A stretch of DNA of 64,000 nucleotides from Nocardia paucivorans NBRC 100373 (GTDB lineage: Bacteria > Actinomycetota > Actinomycetes > Mycobacteriales > Mycobacteriaceae). The notes under the pieces were generated by a model. It worked only from the letters and a program-made list of their open reading frames with translations, ran no database searches and was not told where the DNA came from. Positions within the stretch are counted from its first letter, which is position 1. Each line of letters begins with the position of its first letter. The stretch covers positions 310,001 to 374,000 of the forward strand of contig NZ_BAGE01000018.1 in assembly GCF_000308675.1 (NCBI RefSeq), read 5' to 3'. Below are positions 39,741-48,731 of the stretch, one piece after another. The position numbers and the translations under genes are program-made.

Positions 39741-39787
39741 CGGCAGAGTCGCCGTGACAACCGCACCGGCAGAGTCGCCGCGACAAC
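39741..39787 (+). repeat. Two 21-bp direct repeats upstream of the esx pair
   Basis: CGGCAGAGTCGCCGTGACAAC at 39741-39761 recurs with one mismatch at 39767-39787, a 26-bp period. Each unit contains a small CGGC/GCCG stem. The repeats lie in the 126-bp spacer between espG and the WXG100 genes and could be protein- or RNA-level regulatory sites. Confidence 0.6.
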
Positions 39788-39830
39788 AGAGCCGCAGAAC
39801 ATCAACGCGAGAACACGGAGAAAGTGAACG

Positions 39831-40130
39831 ATGACCGAAAAGCAGACTTATACCGCCAAGGAAGCATCCGAGGTAATCAACGAATTCATGGAAGCCATCG
39901 AAGGCATCCGGTCGACGGTCGGCAAGGTGCAGGAGTCCTTCGACGCCGCCCGCGCCGGTTGGCAGGGTGATGCCGCAATCGCCGGCCAGAAGGCTTCGCA
40001 GGCGTGGCAGGACGAGGCCACGGAGATCAACCAGAAGATCGACGCGGTGAAAGAGGTCGTGTTCGAAGGGAACAAGACCTACGAACAGATCGACCCGACG
40101 AACGTCGAGACGCTGACCAACCTGATCTGA
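39831..40130 (+). CDS. WXG100-family ESX substrate (EsxB/CFP-10-like)
   Basis: The 99-residue helical hairpin has a W-Q-G turn (ARAGWQGDAA) at mid-length. A C-terminal YEQID fits the YxxxD type VII signal recognised by the EccC ATPase. Both features mark the EsxB (CFP-10) partner of the secreted heterodimer. A GGAGAAAG ribosome site precedes the ATG. The paired gene follows 38 nt downstream. Confidence 0.9.
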   Translation: MTEKQTYTAKEASEVINEFMEAIEGIRSTVGKVQESFDAARAGWQGDAAIAGQKASQAWQDEATEINQKIDAVKEVVFEGNKTYEQIDPTNVETLTNLI

Positions 40131-40168
40131 CGAACGAACTTTCGGAATAGTTTGTAAGGGAGAACCCA

Positions 40169-40468
40169 ATGCTGTACACCTCTGCCACTCGTCAACAGCT
40201 GATCAGCGAGATGGATGGCTACTACAAGGATCTGGACGGTTACAAGGACGCGTTGGTCGCGGCTCGGGACAAGCTGATCAGGGTCGCCTGGGAGGACAAT
40301 GCCGCGGGTGAGGCGTTCAAGACCAGGATGGACGAGCTGATCGGCGCGGACGGAATGGGTGGCGCTCTCGGCGACACCCACGAGAAGTTGGAAAGGCTGC
40401 GGGATGCCATCGATACGGCGTTCGGTAATGCCGCGGCTGCCGATATGAAGGTGTACAACGCCTTCTGA
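40169..40468 (+). CDS. WXG100-like ESX substrate (EsxA-like) with a W-E-D turn
   Basis: A 99-residue helical-hairpin protein with the size and position of EsxA. The turn reads AWEDNAAG, so the Gly of WxG is replaced by Asp. No YxxxD signal is seen at its C-terminus, as expected when the EsxB partner carries it. A GGGAG site precedes the ATG. A terminator hairpin follows, closing the esp-PE-PPE-espG-esx run. Confidence 0.85.
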   Translation: MLYTSATRQQLISEMDGYYKDLDGYKDALVAARDKLIRVAWEDNAAGEAFKTRMDELIGADGMGGALGDTHEKLERLRDAIDTAFGNAAAADMKVYNAF

Positions 40469-40490
40469 GGCATCGACGGCATCGACCATC

Positions 40491-40515
40491 GCCCCGGTCC
40501 TTCGCAGGCCGGGGC
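40491..40515 (+). terminator. Terminator between the esx pair and eccE
   Basis: GCCCCGG and CCGGGGC form a 7-bp GC stem (extendable by two pairs) around a TTCGC-containing loop, followed by CTCTTCCC. It lies between convergent genes and probably serves both. Confidence 0.75.
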
Positions 40516-40531
40516 TCTTCCCGTGCGACGG

Positions 40532-42259
40532 CTACCGGGCGAGCGCGGGCTCCGCGTACAGGTAACGCATCTCGTCCGGAGTCGCGACCATATGCACGAT
40601 CGTGGTGCTGTCGGGCGTGCGCACGGTGACCAGGTTTGCGGTCCGCGGATCCTCGGCCAGCACGATATCCGGGGTGAAGGTGTCCTCACCTCGTGGGGGA
40701 GGTGTGGAGAGCAGCACCATGACCGTGACATCGGAATGATGCATCGACGGTGGGATTCCGTCGTAAACGATCACCGTGGCGCCCCGATACGAGCTCGCCT
40801 GCTGGGAACCGGCCGACCAGGACGCCAGCGACAATGCGCGCGGCATGCCGACCTGATCCACCATCGGCCGCCAGGCCTCGTGTCGATTGGTGTGCACGAC
40901 AACGGTGGCGCCGAGCGCGATGGCTCGCAGGATGACCTGTTTCGCGATGAGTAGCGCGCCGATGATCTCGATCCGACGCACATGCGGTCCCACCAGCGGC
41001 ATCGCCACGCCCTGGCCGGAGGAGTCGGCACCGACCACCTGTCCGCAACCGATGATCGGGATGAACAGCTCGCCCAACGATTCCGGGGTGCCCAGATAGC
41101 CGTCGATCGGCAGCTCGGGCCCCTGGCTGTCGACGGGGAGGTGATCCAGTAGTCCGCGGCGTTGTTTGCCGGACAGCGACACCAGTCCCGGAGCGGTGGT
41201 TCGGGCCGGACGGTCCCGGGCGTCGAATCGCACCACGGCCGAAACCGATATGGTCGGCGCATTGCTCTGTGTCCTGACCTGGATACCGGTCGCACGGCGT
41301 AACCGCAGGGTGACCGTTGTGGCCAGACTCGGCGTGGCCCAGATCTCGGCCAGCCCACGCGGCCCCAGACTCTCCGGAATCATGCGGTAGGTCGCGAAAT
41401 GGATTCCGTTGTACTCGACGCTTTGTTCGGCTTCCTCGAGGTGTGCGAGGTCGGCGCCGTGGGTGAGCTGGTGCACGGCGGCGGTGATCTCGGCGGCGGA
41501 CAGCACCGACACCGTGAGTTCGCGGGCGGCAAGCCGGTTGGCCACGCGCTGGGTGGCGACGATGGCCGATCGCAATGCCCCGGTCGAACCACCGCCACGG
41601 CGATTCACCGCGGTCGCGTTGGCCAATGGATCCAGTCGAAGCACCACCCAGACGGTCCGATGCGCGACCGCGGGCAGCGGGCCGAGGATCTGCTCGTAGA
41701 TGCGGGCGACCGGCCCCGCGTCCGAGGTGCGCGCACCCGTGGTGATCACATCGATCGAGGCCAATTCGATATCGAATTGGGCCAGGCAGCGCGCGATCTC
41801 GGTCAACGGCACCATTTCACCGGTGTTCAGTCCGCTCGGGCTGAGCAGGGTGACGCCACGCGGCTGGGCATCGATGCGCAGCATGGTGATCAATCGCGCG
41901 CCGTCCCACCGCATGCCGTAGCTGCCGCCGTCCGGTACGGGCACGTCGAACGGGGCATGGCGCACGGTGGCCGAACGATGACGGAACGCATACCAGCGGA
42001 AAGCGAGTTCGTCCTCGATGAAGGCGGCCAGGTAGGTGCCGCGGAACCTGACCAGAGCGATCGGCACGATGAGCGCACCACCGATCGCGGCGGCGTAGAT
42101 CGGCGCTCCTGCCGCAATGGCGACCAGGGCGACAGCATTCGCCGACAACAACACGGGAACCACATGGCGCAGCGGAAGTATCCGGGTCAACCGGTCCTGC
42201 GGTGAACTGAGCGGCGGGGCCGGCGTCGACGCGCGCGGATCGGCTGTTGTTGTCGCCAT
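40532..42259 (-). CDS. eccE: Type VII secretion membrane protein EccE
   Basis: The 575-residue protein has two adjacent transmembrane helices near the N-terminus (about residues 32-70) followed by a long soluble domain, the EccE architecture. EccE is a peripheral subunit of the ESX membrane complex beside EccB, EccC and EccD. It is transcribed toward the esx terminator and divergently from eccB, with 127 bp between them that must contain both promoters. Presence of eccE excludes the minimal ESX-4 layout, which lacks it. Confidence 0.85.
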   Translation of the reverse strand: MATTTADPRASTPAPPLSSPQDRLTRILPLRHVVPVLLSANAVALVAIAAGAPIYAAAIGGALIVPIALVRFRGTYLAAFIEDELAFRWYAFRHRSATVRHAPFDVPVPDGGSYGMRWDGARLITMLRIDAQPRGVTLLSPSGLNTGEMVPLTEIARCLAQFDIELASIDVITTGARTSDAGPVARIYEQILGPLPAVAHRTVWVVLRLDPLANATAVNRRGGGSTGALRSAIVATQRVANRLAARELTVSVLSAAEITAAVHQLTHGADLAHLEEAEQSVEYNGIHFATYRMIPESLGPRGLAEIWATPSLATTVTLRLRRATGIQVRTQSNAPTISVSAVVRFDARDRPARTTAPGLVSLSGKQRRGLLDHLPVDSQGPELPIDGYLGTPESLGELFIPIIGCGQVVGADSSGQGVAMPLVGPHVRRIEIIGALLIAKQVILRAIALGATVVVHTNRHEAWRPMVDQVGMPRALSLASWSAGSQQASSYRGATVIVYDGIPPSMHHSDVTVMVLLSTPPPRGEDTFTPDIVLAEDPRTANLVTVRTPDSTTIVHMVATPDEMRYLYAEPALAR

Positions 42260-42386
42260 GGCCTCATCATGGACTGAACTTCCCCGGCTTCGCTACTGTA
42301 GTCGCGTGGGTGAGGGCCACCCCTCGTGACAACGAGCGGCGTGTGCCGCCGCCCCTCGCTTCATCCGCGTCTCGTTCGGAGGTCAC

Positions 42387-43838
42387 GTGCCGGCCCAGTT
42401 GACAACACGTGCCCAGGTCAATGGGTACCGGTTTCTGCTGCGCCGATATGAGCACGCGCTGGTGCGCCGGGATGTGCGAATGCTGCACGATCCGATGCGG
42501 TCCCAATCCCGCTCCCTGATCATCGGTGCGGTACTCGGCATCCTGGTCGTCGCCGGCGCGGCGATCATGTCCTTTTTGCGGCCGCAGGGCGCCGTCGACG
42601 ACTCGAAGATCGTGATGGCCAAGGAGAGCGGCGCGCTGTACGCCCTCGTCGGGGACACGTGGTATCCGGTGTTGAACCTGGCGTCGGCCCGACTGGCAAC
42701 CCAGAGCAACGAGACACCGACCTCGGTGAAACAGTCCAAGCTCGGTGATCTGCCACACGGCCCGTTGATCGGTATCCCGGGCGCACCCGCCGCCCTGCCC
42801 GGCTCCTCCGCGGGCGATCGTTCGACCTGGACTCTGTGCGACACGGTGGCGCTGTCGCCCGCGGGCAGCGCGGTCGGTTCGGCCGGTGCCTCGTCGACGG
42901 TGATCGCGGGCGGTCTGGAGACCGAGGCGGATGCCACCGCACGCCCGCTGGGGTCGTCGGAGGCTCTCCTGGTGACCCGCGAAGGCAAAACCTTCCTGCT
43001 GTACGACGGTAAACGCGCGGAGATCGACCCGAACGATTCGGTGGTGACGCGCTCACTGTCCTTGGGGCAGCGGCTACCGCGGCCGGTCAGCGCCGGCCTG
43101 TTGAACGCCACCACCCAGGTTCCGACCCTGGCTCCGCCGCCTATCGACCGTGTCGGTGAGCCGGGCCCCGGTCGGTTGGCCGATATTCCGGTCGGCGGTG
43201 TGGTCCGCGTGCGCGGGGTGAGTTCCGACGAACTGTATGTGGTGTTGTCCGATGGTGTGCAGCGGGTGTCGCCGTTCGCCGCCCAGGTGATCCGCAATGC
43301 GAATTCCCAGGGGATGAGTGAGATCACCACGGTGCCGCCGGATCGATTGATCGGCGTTCCGGTGCTCGGTTCCCTCGCGGTCGATCACTTCCCCCAGGAA
43401 ACACCGATCATTGTGACCGCCGAGGAGGCTCCGGTCGGCTGTATCTCCTGGTCCAAGGACACCGAGGGACAGACCGCGACCGTGACGCTCCTGGCGGGAC
43501 GTGAACTGCCATTGCCGGAAACGGCCGCTCCGGTCGAACTCGCCACCTCGGACGGGGTCGGCGACCGCCTCGACGCCGCCTACATTCCGCCGAGCACCGG
43601 CGAATACATTCAGACGACCGCCATGGATCCGGAGAGCGAACGCCGCGGCAGCCTTTTCTATGTGGGTGACAACGGTATTCGATACGCGGTCCCCGACACC
43701 GAGACCGCAGAGATCCTGGGGCTGGAAGAGAAGCCACGGTTGGCTCCGTGGCCGATCGTCGGCCAACTCGTGCCCGGCCCGACCCTGTCCACCGCGAACG
43801 CCCTGGTGAGTCACGACACGCTCCCCACCGGTTCCTAG
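42387..43838 (+). CDS. eccB: Type VII secretion protein EccB
   Basis: The 483-residue protein starts with the conserved TTRAQVNGYRFLLRR cytosolic segment. One transmembrane helix follows at about residues 48-68 (IIGAVLGILVVAGAAIM), then a large periplasmic domain with repeats. This is the standard EccB architecture and length. EccB forms the periplasmic part of the ESX complex. Its gene is convergent with eccA, separated by about 50 bp. Confidence 0.95.
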   Translation: MPAQLTTRAQVNGYRFLLRRYEHALVRRDVRMLHDPMRSQSRSLIIGAVLGILVVAGAAIMSFLRPQGAVDDSKIVMAKESGALYALVGDTWYPVLNLASARLATQSNETPTSVKQSKLGDLPHGPLIGIPGAPAALPGSSAGDRSTWTLCDTVALSPAGSAVGSAGASSTVIAGGLETEADATARPLGSSEALLVTREGKTFLLYDGKRAEIDPNDSVVTRSLSLGQRLPRPVSAGLLNATTQVPTLAPPPIDRVGEPGPGRLADIPVGGVVRVRGVSSDELYVVLSDGVQRVSPFAAQVIRNANSQGMSEITTVPPDRLIGVPVLGSLAVDHFPQETPIIVTAEEAPVGCISWSKDTEGQTATVTLLAGRELPLPETAAPVELATSDGVGDRLDAAYIPPSTGEYIQTTAMDPESERRGSLFYVGDNGIRYAVPDTETAEILGLEEKPRLAPWPIVGQLVPGPTLSTANALVSHDTLPTGS

Positions 43839-43889
43839 TCGGATCCGGCGGGTGGAGCGTTCACTCGTCGGGTTCGACGCGATATCGGC

Positions 43890-45707
43890 TCATCGCAATG
43901 TCGCCAGGACATTGGTCAGCGCATTGCGCATATCGGCGGCCTCGATGCGCATGAGCATCGTTTCGTCGATATCGGTCAGGTCCAGATTCGCGTCGTTGGC
44001 CAGGCGGAACTCCCGTTCTTCCTCGGCCGCCTCGACGACATTGCGGATGAAGCGGCCGTTACCCGCCAGGTCGATGGCGCGGCGCGGCAGGCCGTTCTGA
44101 TCGGTGGTTTGTTTCGTATAGAGCTCGGTGCATGCCTCGACGAGCAGGGTGAGCGCTTCCTCGGAGATCTCCGAATCTCGTTTCCGTGCGATGAACTGCC
44201 CGATCTCGCCCAATTCGGTCGGGGTGTAGGACTCGAACTTGACCCGTTTGGCGAACCGGGACGCCAAACCGTCGTTGGAGGCGAGGAGGCGATCGATCTC
44301 GCCGTCGTATCCGGCGATGATGACCACCAGCCGGTCGCGATCGTCCTCCATCCGGGCGAGCAGCGTATCCACCGCTTCACGGCCGAAGGCATCGCCACCC
44401 TGGAGACCGGTTTGGATCAGGGTGTAGGCCTCATCGATGAACAGCACACCGTCGAGGGCGCTATCGATCAGTTTGGAGGTTTTGATCGCGGTGCTGCCCA
44501 GGTGCTGACCGACGAAGTCGGCGCGTTTGGCCTCCACCACGGAGTCGGTTTTCAACAGACCGAGACCGCAGTAGATCTTGGCGACCACTCGCGCGATCGT
44601 GGTCTTGCCGGTACCGGGCGGTCCGGTGAAGGCCAGGTGCTGCCCCCGGGGCATACTGGCCATTCCCTTCTCGGCGCGGATCTTCGCCAACTGGGCGGTG
44701 GCCTGCAATTTGGCCACCTGGGTTTTGACCGCGGCCAATCCGATCTGCGCGTCGAGTTCGGCCCGCGCCTCGGCCAGAATCCGTTTGGCCTTGTCGTCGC
44801 GTTCCGCGCGATCCAGCTGCTCGGCGGAAGGCGCCGAGGCCGGGTCCCACCGATCGGTGCGGGCGTCTATCTGTTCCTGGGTGGTGATGGTGAGGCGGTA
44901 CTTGCGGTCCCGCATGGCCTGGGTGTTGGCCTCGAAATCCGGCGCTTCCGAGTACACCTTCTCGAAAATGGCCTGGGCCTCGGCCTCGTTACCGGTTTCG
45001 CGCAGACACAGGCCGCGACAGAAGCGAGCGGTGAGCGCGGCGGCCGGGATCGGTCCCTGCTCGGCCTGCTCCATCCGCCGAATGGCCTCCCCGAACAGCC
45101 CGAGCTGTGCGCAGGCCGTACCGACCATCACGTGCGCCGCCGCCGCCATGAACGGATCGTCCCATTCCGCGGAACCTGCCAGTACCGTCATCACATCGGG
45201 CCAGCGTTGGGTTCGATAGTGCATTGTCGCGCGGACATAGGCGCAGATACGGTTGTCGATCTCGCGTTCGGGGCTGGCCGGCTGGTTTTTGCGGTGATCG
45301 GTGAGTTCGTTCAGAACCCGCTCCGCCTCGTCGTAGTCGCCCTCGGAGATCAGGACGGCGGCATAGGCCAACCAGATCTCGGTGTAACTCGCCAGGGGAT
45401 AGTCGATGTACTGGTCGACGACGAAACGTCCGCTCAGCTCGCGGGGCTTCAGGCCCAGGCGACGCTGTTCCCGGAACAGGCTCGTCGAGCTCGTCTTGTA
45501 CAGATTGAAAACGACCTCGCGGGTGACCTCACCCGCTGCGGCCCGCCCCAACCAGGCATCGCACATCCCCGGATCCCACTCGGTGGCCCGGGTGAACGCC
45601 AACTTGGCGTAGTCGAGATCCCGAACGGATTCCTGCCCATCGATGGAGAGGCCCAGTGACAATACGCCGGCATCGAAGGCGCGTTGTGCTTGGCGGTTGC
45701 CGGTCAT
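43890..45707 (-). CDS. eccA: Type VII secretion AAA+ ATPase EccA
   Basis: The 605-residue cytosolic protein has an N-terminal TPR-like helical region (about 1-270). A CbxX/CfqX-type AAA+ domain follows: Walker A GPPGTGKTT with Lys368, Walker B VLFIDEAY, and a C-terminal lid. EccA ATPases are thought to release EspG from PPE clients or remodel substrates before export. The gene is divergent from eccD with 122 bp between starts. Length is normal. Confidence 0.93.
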   Translation of the reverse strand: MTGNRQAQRAFDAGVLSLGLSIDGQESVRDLDYAKLAFTRATEWDPGMCDAWLGRAAAGEVTREVVFNLYKTSSTSLFREQRRLGLKPRELSGRFVVDQYIDYPLASYTEIWLAYAAVLISEGDYDEAERVLNELTDHRKNQPASPEREIDNRICAYVRATMHYRTQRWPDVMTVLAGSAEWDDPFMAAAAHVMVGTACAQLGLFGEAIRRMEQAEQGPIPAAALTARFCRGLCLRETGNEAEAQAIFEKVYSEAPDFEANTQAMRDRKYRLTITTQEQIDARTDRWDPASAPSAEQLDRAERDDKAKRILAEARAELDAQIGLAAVKTQVAKLQATAQLAKIRAEKGMASMPRGQHLAFTGPPGTGKTTIARVVAKIYCGLGLLKTDSVVEAKRADFVGQHLGSTAIKTSKLIDSALDGVLFIDEAYTLIQTGLQGGDAFGREAVDTLLARMEDDRDRLVVIIAGYDGEIDRLLASNDGLASRFAKRVKFESYTPTELGEIGQFIARKRDSEISEEALTLLVEACTELYTKQTTDQNGLPRRAIDLAGNGRFIRNVVEAAEEEREFRLANDANLDLTDIDETMLMRIEAADMRNALTNVLATLR

Positions 45708-45829
45708 GCGGGTAAGCCCCCAGAGACTGCGGAAATAGCGAATTCCCGCCCAGCATACCGGCCGGTGTAGGTATAGATTAAGAGCGCACTACGTTCGACA
45801 GCGGGAACAATTAGGGAGTCAGTCAGCTC

Positions 45830-47302
45830 GTGAGCGAGTCGTCGACCAGCGCCACGGGCGCGGTTGGTCCGGAGCTGTGTCGAGTCTCGGTAATCGGCGG
45901 TAACACCCAGGTCGATCTCGGCTTGCCATCCGCTGTTCCGATCGCCGGCTTCATCTCGGATGTTGTCGATCTCATCGAATCGCGGACACCGGATCTCACC
46001 GAACGGGAGGACGCCGCGCCGCCGCGGACCACACACTGGACCTTGGCCCGGATCGGCCACGACCCGATCCCGCCGAACCAGACGTTGTCCGAGGCCGAGG
46101 TGTTCGACGGCGAGCTGCTCGTGTTGCGCTCGGTGGCCTCGAAGGAATCCCCGGCGCTTTTCGACGATGTGATCGATGCGGTGTCGCGGCTGACCGCGGA
46201 CGCGTTCCGCAGTTGGTCACCGGCAGCCGCGCGCTGGATGGGTTTGCTCACGGCACTCGGCGCGGTGCTCGCGGCGATCGGGTTGCTCGCCGCGGCGAAG
46301 CAGGGTGGTGCGAGCAGCCTGCTGGGGTTCATCACGTTTGGCAGCGGTATCGCGGCTCTGACAGCGGCCGTGATCGCGGTCCGCAAATACGCCGCCACGC
46401 TCACCGCGGTGATGTTGTCGCTGTACACGATACTGCTGTGTGCCTCCGCGGCGGCATTGTTCGTGCCCGGGAAGCCGGGCAGCCCGCACATGATGTTGGC
46501 CTGCGCCACGGCCCTGGTCATCGCGGTGGTCGCCTACAGCCTGACCGGGGTCGGTGCCCTGGTGTGTGCCACGGTTGTCGTCACCGTGCTGTTGGGTGGG
46601 TGCGCGGCGTTCGTGCGCATGGTGTGGGATATCGACACACCGAAGCTTGCGGCGGGCGTTCTTGTCGCGGCACTGGTCGTGATCACCATGGCGCCGCGGA
46701 TCGCGGTAGCGGCCGCGCGGCTGCCGATTCCGCCGGTGCCCACCGCCGGTGGTGCGATCGATCCCGCCGATCACGAGCCCAGGCCGACGATCGAGGATAT
46801 CGGCGCCATCGGCGCGACCGCGCTGCCCTCGGCGGCCGGCCTCGAACAGCGGGCCAAGGCCGCGAATCACTACCAGTCCGGGCTGCTGCTCGGTTGTGTG
46901 ATCTCGGCCGCGATCGGAGCCGTGCTCGCGGCCGACCCTCTGGGAGCGGCCCGATGGCAGGGGATTGCGCTCGCGGTGGTCGTCGGTCTGATCCTGTGTC
47001 TGCGTGGACGCTCTTTTGCCGATCTGGTCCAAGCGGCCGTGCTCATCGGCGGCGGTGCCACCACGCTGGTGGCGGTGCTGGTCGCGGTGGCCGTGGGGCA
47101 GCCGTCCTACCACGTGCCGATCGCCGCCGTATTGCTCGGGATCTGCGTGGCCATGCTGGTCTTCGGGGTGATCGCACCCCACCTCGAGATGTCGCCGGTT
47201 ATGCGGAGAACCGGAGAGATCATCGAATACCTGTTGATCGTCACCGTTATCCCGCTGGTCCTGTGGATCATGGACCTCTACTCGGCCGCAAGGAATCTGT
47301 GA
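45830..47302 (+). CDS. eccD: Type VII secretion integral membrane protein EccD
   Basis: The 490-residue protein has an N-terminal ubiquitin-like domain (about 15-95). About eleven hydrophobic transmembrane segments run from residue 125 to the end, as in other EccD proteins, which line the ESX membrane complex. The start is a GTG at 45830 with an AGGGAG element 11 nt upstream, somewhat far. mycP begins 13 nt after its stop, indicating an eccD-mycP-eccC operon. Confidence 0.93.
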   Translation: MSESSTSATGAVGPELCRVSVIGGNTQVDLGLPSAVPIAGFISDVVDLIESRTPDLTEREDAAPPRTTHWTLARIGHDPIPPNQTLSEAEVFDGELLVLRSVASKESPALFDDVIDAVSRLTADAFRSWSPAAARWMGLLTALGAVLAAIGLLAAAKQGGASSLLGFITFGSGIAALTAAVIAVRKYAATLTAVMLSLYTILLCASAAALFVPGKPGSPHMMLACATALVIAVVAYSLTGVGALVCATVVVTVLLGGCAAFVRMVWDIDTPKLAAGVLVAALVVITMAPRIAVAAARLPIPPVPTAGGAIDPADHEPRPTIEDIGAIGATALPSAAGLEQRAKAANHYQSGLLLGCVISAAIGAVLAADPLGAARWQGIALAVVVGLILCLRGRSFADLVQAAVLIGGGATTLVAVLVAVAVGQPSYHVPIAAVLLGICVAMLVFGVIAPHLEMSPVMRRTGEIIEYLLIVTVIPLVLWIMDLYSAARNL

Positions 47303-47315
47303 TCGAGGCGCAGTC

Positions 47316-48728
47316 ATGAGCATTTCGTTGCGACTGGCCGGTGCGATATTGGTGCTCGGTCTAGGCACGATCGGACTGCCCGCGCCCGCTCTCGCCATCG
47401 CTCCACCCGGTATCGATCCCGGGGCTCTCGGCGCGGCGCAGGACATTGCGGCCAAGGGCGCACCGCCGGATGCCACCGAGCAGCGGGCAGTCTGCGCCGA
47501 GCCGACGCTCGCCGGCTCGCCACCGCGGGATCCACCGCTGCCACAACGATTGCTCGACCTTCCCTCGGCCTGGCAGTTCAGCCGGGGGGCCGGTCAGAAG
47601 GTGGCGGTGATAGACACGGGGGTGAACCGGCATCCACGTCTGCCCGCATTGCAGCCGGGTGGGGATTTGGTATCGAACTCGGACGGCACCGTCGACTGCG
47701 ACGGCCACGGCACCCTGGTCGCCGGTATCATCGCCGCCCGACCGAGCCCGGACGACGGATTCGTCGGTGTCGCCCCGGACGCGGAGATCCTCGCCATTCG
47801 GCAGTTCAGTCTGGCCTTCGAAGCAAAGGATCGAGCCCGCGGCGACACGCCGGGCAAGATCACCTCGGTCGGCTACGGCACCGTGCTCACCCTGGCCGCG
47901 GCCGTGGTCCGAGCGGTCGACATGGGAGCGACCGTGATCAATATTTCCGAAGTCGCCTGTGCGCCCGCCGGGGTCGATTTCACCGACGCGGCGCTCGGCG
48001 CCGCGGTGAAATACGCCTACGACCGGAATGTCGTGGTGGTCGCCGCGGCGGGCAATATCCAGTCGGGCGGCACCTGCGCCGCGCAGAACGAGGGGGTGGG
48101 TTGGGGCGCGGTCCGGACCCAGGTGACCCCCGCCTGGTTCGGTCCCTATGTGCTGTCGGTGGCCTCGGTGGAGGCCGATGGTAAACCGTCGGATTTCTCC
48201 ATTCACGGTCCATGGGTCGGAGTCGCCGCGCCGGGCCGCGGCATCGTCTCGTTGGACAGTAGGCCGGGCCGTACCGGTGTCGTCGATTCCGTGCAGACCG
48301 GCGAAGGTATCGGCCCCATCGATGGGACGAGTTTCTCCAGTGCCTACGTATCCGGGCTCGCCGCATTGGTACGCGCGCGTTTTCCGGAACTTTCGGCCGG
48401 GCAGGTGATCGACCGGATCACGCGCACGGCCATGCAGCCCGGCGCCGGCCGGGACGATCGGATCGGCGCGGGTCTGATCGATCCGCTCGCCGCGCTCACC
48501 GCGCAACTCCCGGCACAGCCGGTGGCAGTGGGAGCCGATATGCCGCGGGCACTGCCCACACCCGCGCCCGCGCCCTATGTCGATCCCATGCCACGCCGAG
48601 TGGCCACCATCGGGACGATCGCTCTACTCGCTTTGCTCGGTATCGGATACGCGCTGTCCATCCCGTTCCGCAAGCAACAGGGTGGAGTCGATCCGGTGGA
48701 GACGCCCCGAGCCGGGGAAGGACTGTAA
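47316..48728 (+). CDS. mycP: Mycosin MycP, ESX-associated subtilisin-like protease
   Basis: The 470-residue protein has an N-terminal signal peptide ending in PALA. Catalytic residues are visible as D100 (VIDTGV), H131 (DGHGT) and S339 (DGTSFSSA). A C-terminal transmembrane helix (about 435-455) is followed by a short cytosolic tail. Mycosins are membrane-anchored serine proteases needed for ESX complex stability and, in some systems, substrate processing. The triad is intact. eccC starts 3 nt after its stop. Confidence 0.96.
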   Translation: MSISLRLAGAILVLGLGTIGLPAPALAIAPPGIDPGALGAAQDIAAKGAPPDATEQRAVCAEPTLAGSPPRDPPLPQRLLDLPSAWQFSRGAGQKVAVIDTGVNRHPRLPALQPGGDLVSNSDGTVDCDGHGTLVAGIIAARPSPDDGFVGVAPDAEILAIRQFSLAFEAKDRARGDTPGKITSVGYGTVLTLAAAVVRAVDMGATVINISEVACAPAGVDFTDAALGAAVKYAYDRNVVVVAAAGNIQSGGTCAAQNEGVGWGAVRTQVTPAWFGPYVLSVASVEADGKPSDFSIHGPWVGVAAPGRGIVSLDSRPGRTGVVDSVQTGEGIGPIDGTSFSSAYVSGLAALVRARFPELSAGQVIDRITRTAMQPGAGRDDRIGAGLIDPLAALTAQLPAQPVAVGADMPRALPTPAPAPYVDPMPRRVATIGTIALLALLGIGYALSIPFRKQQGGVDPVETPRAGEGL

Positions 48729-48731
48729 GAC

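Noticed and set aside
45708..45829. Promoter pair between eccA and eccD
   Set aside because: TAGATT at 45774-45779 resembles a -10 for eccD, but no acceptable -35 lies 16-18 bp upstream; too weak to list.
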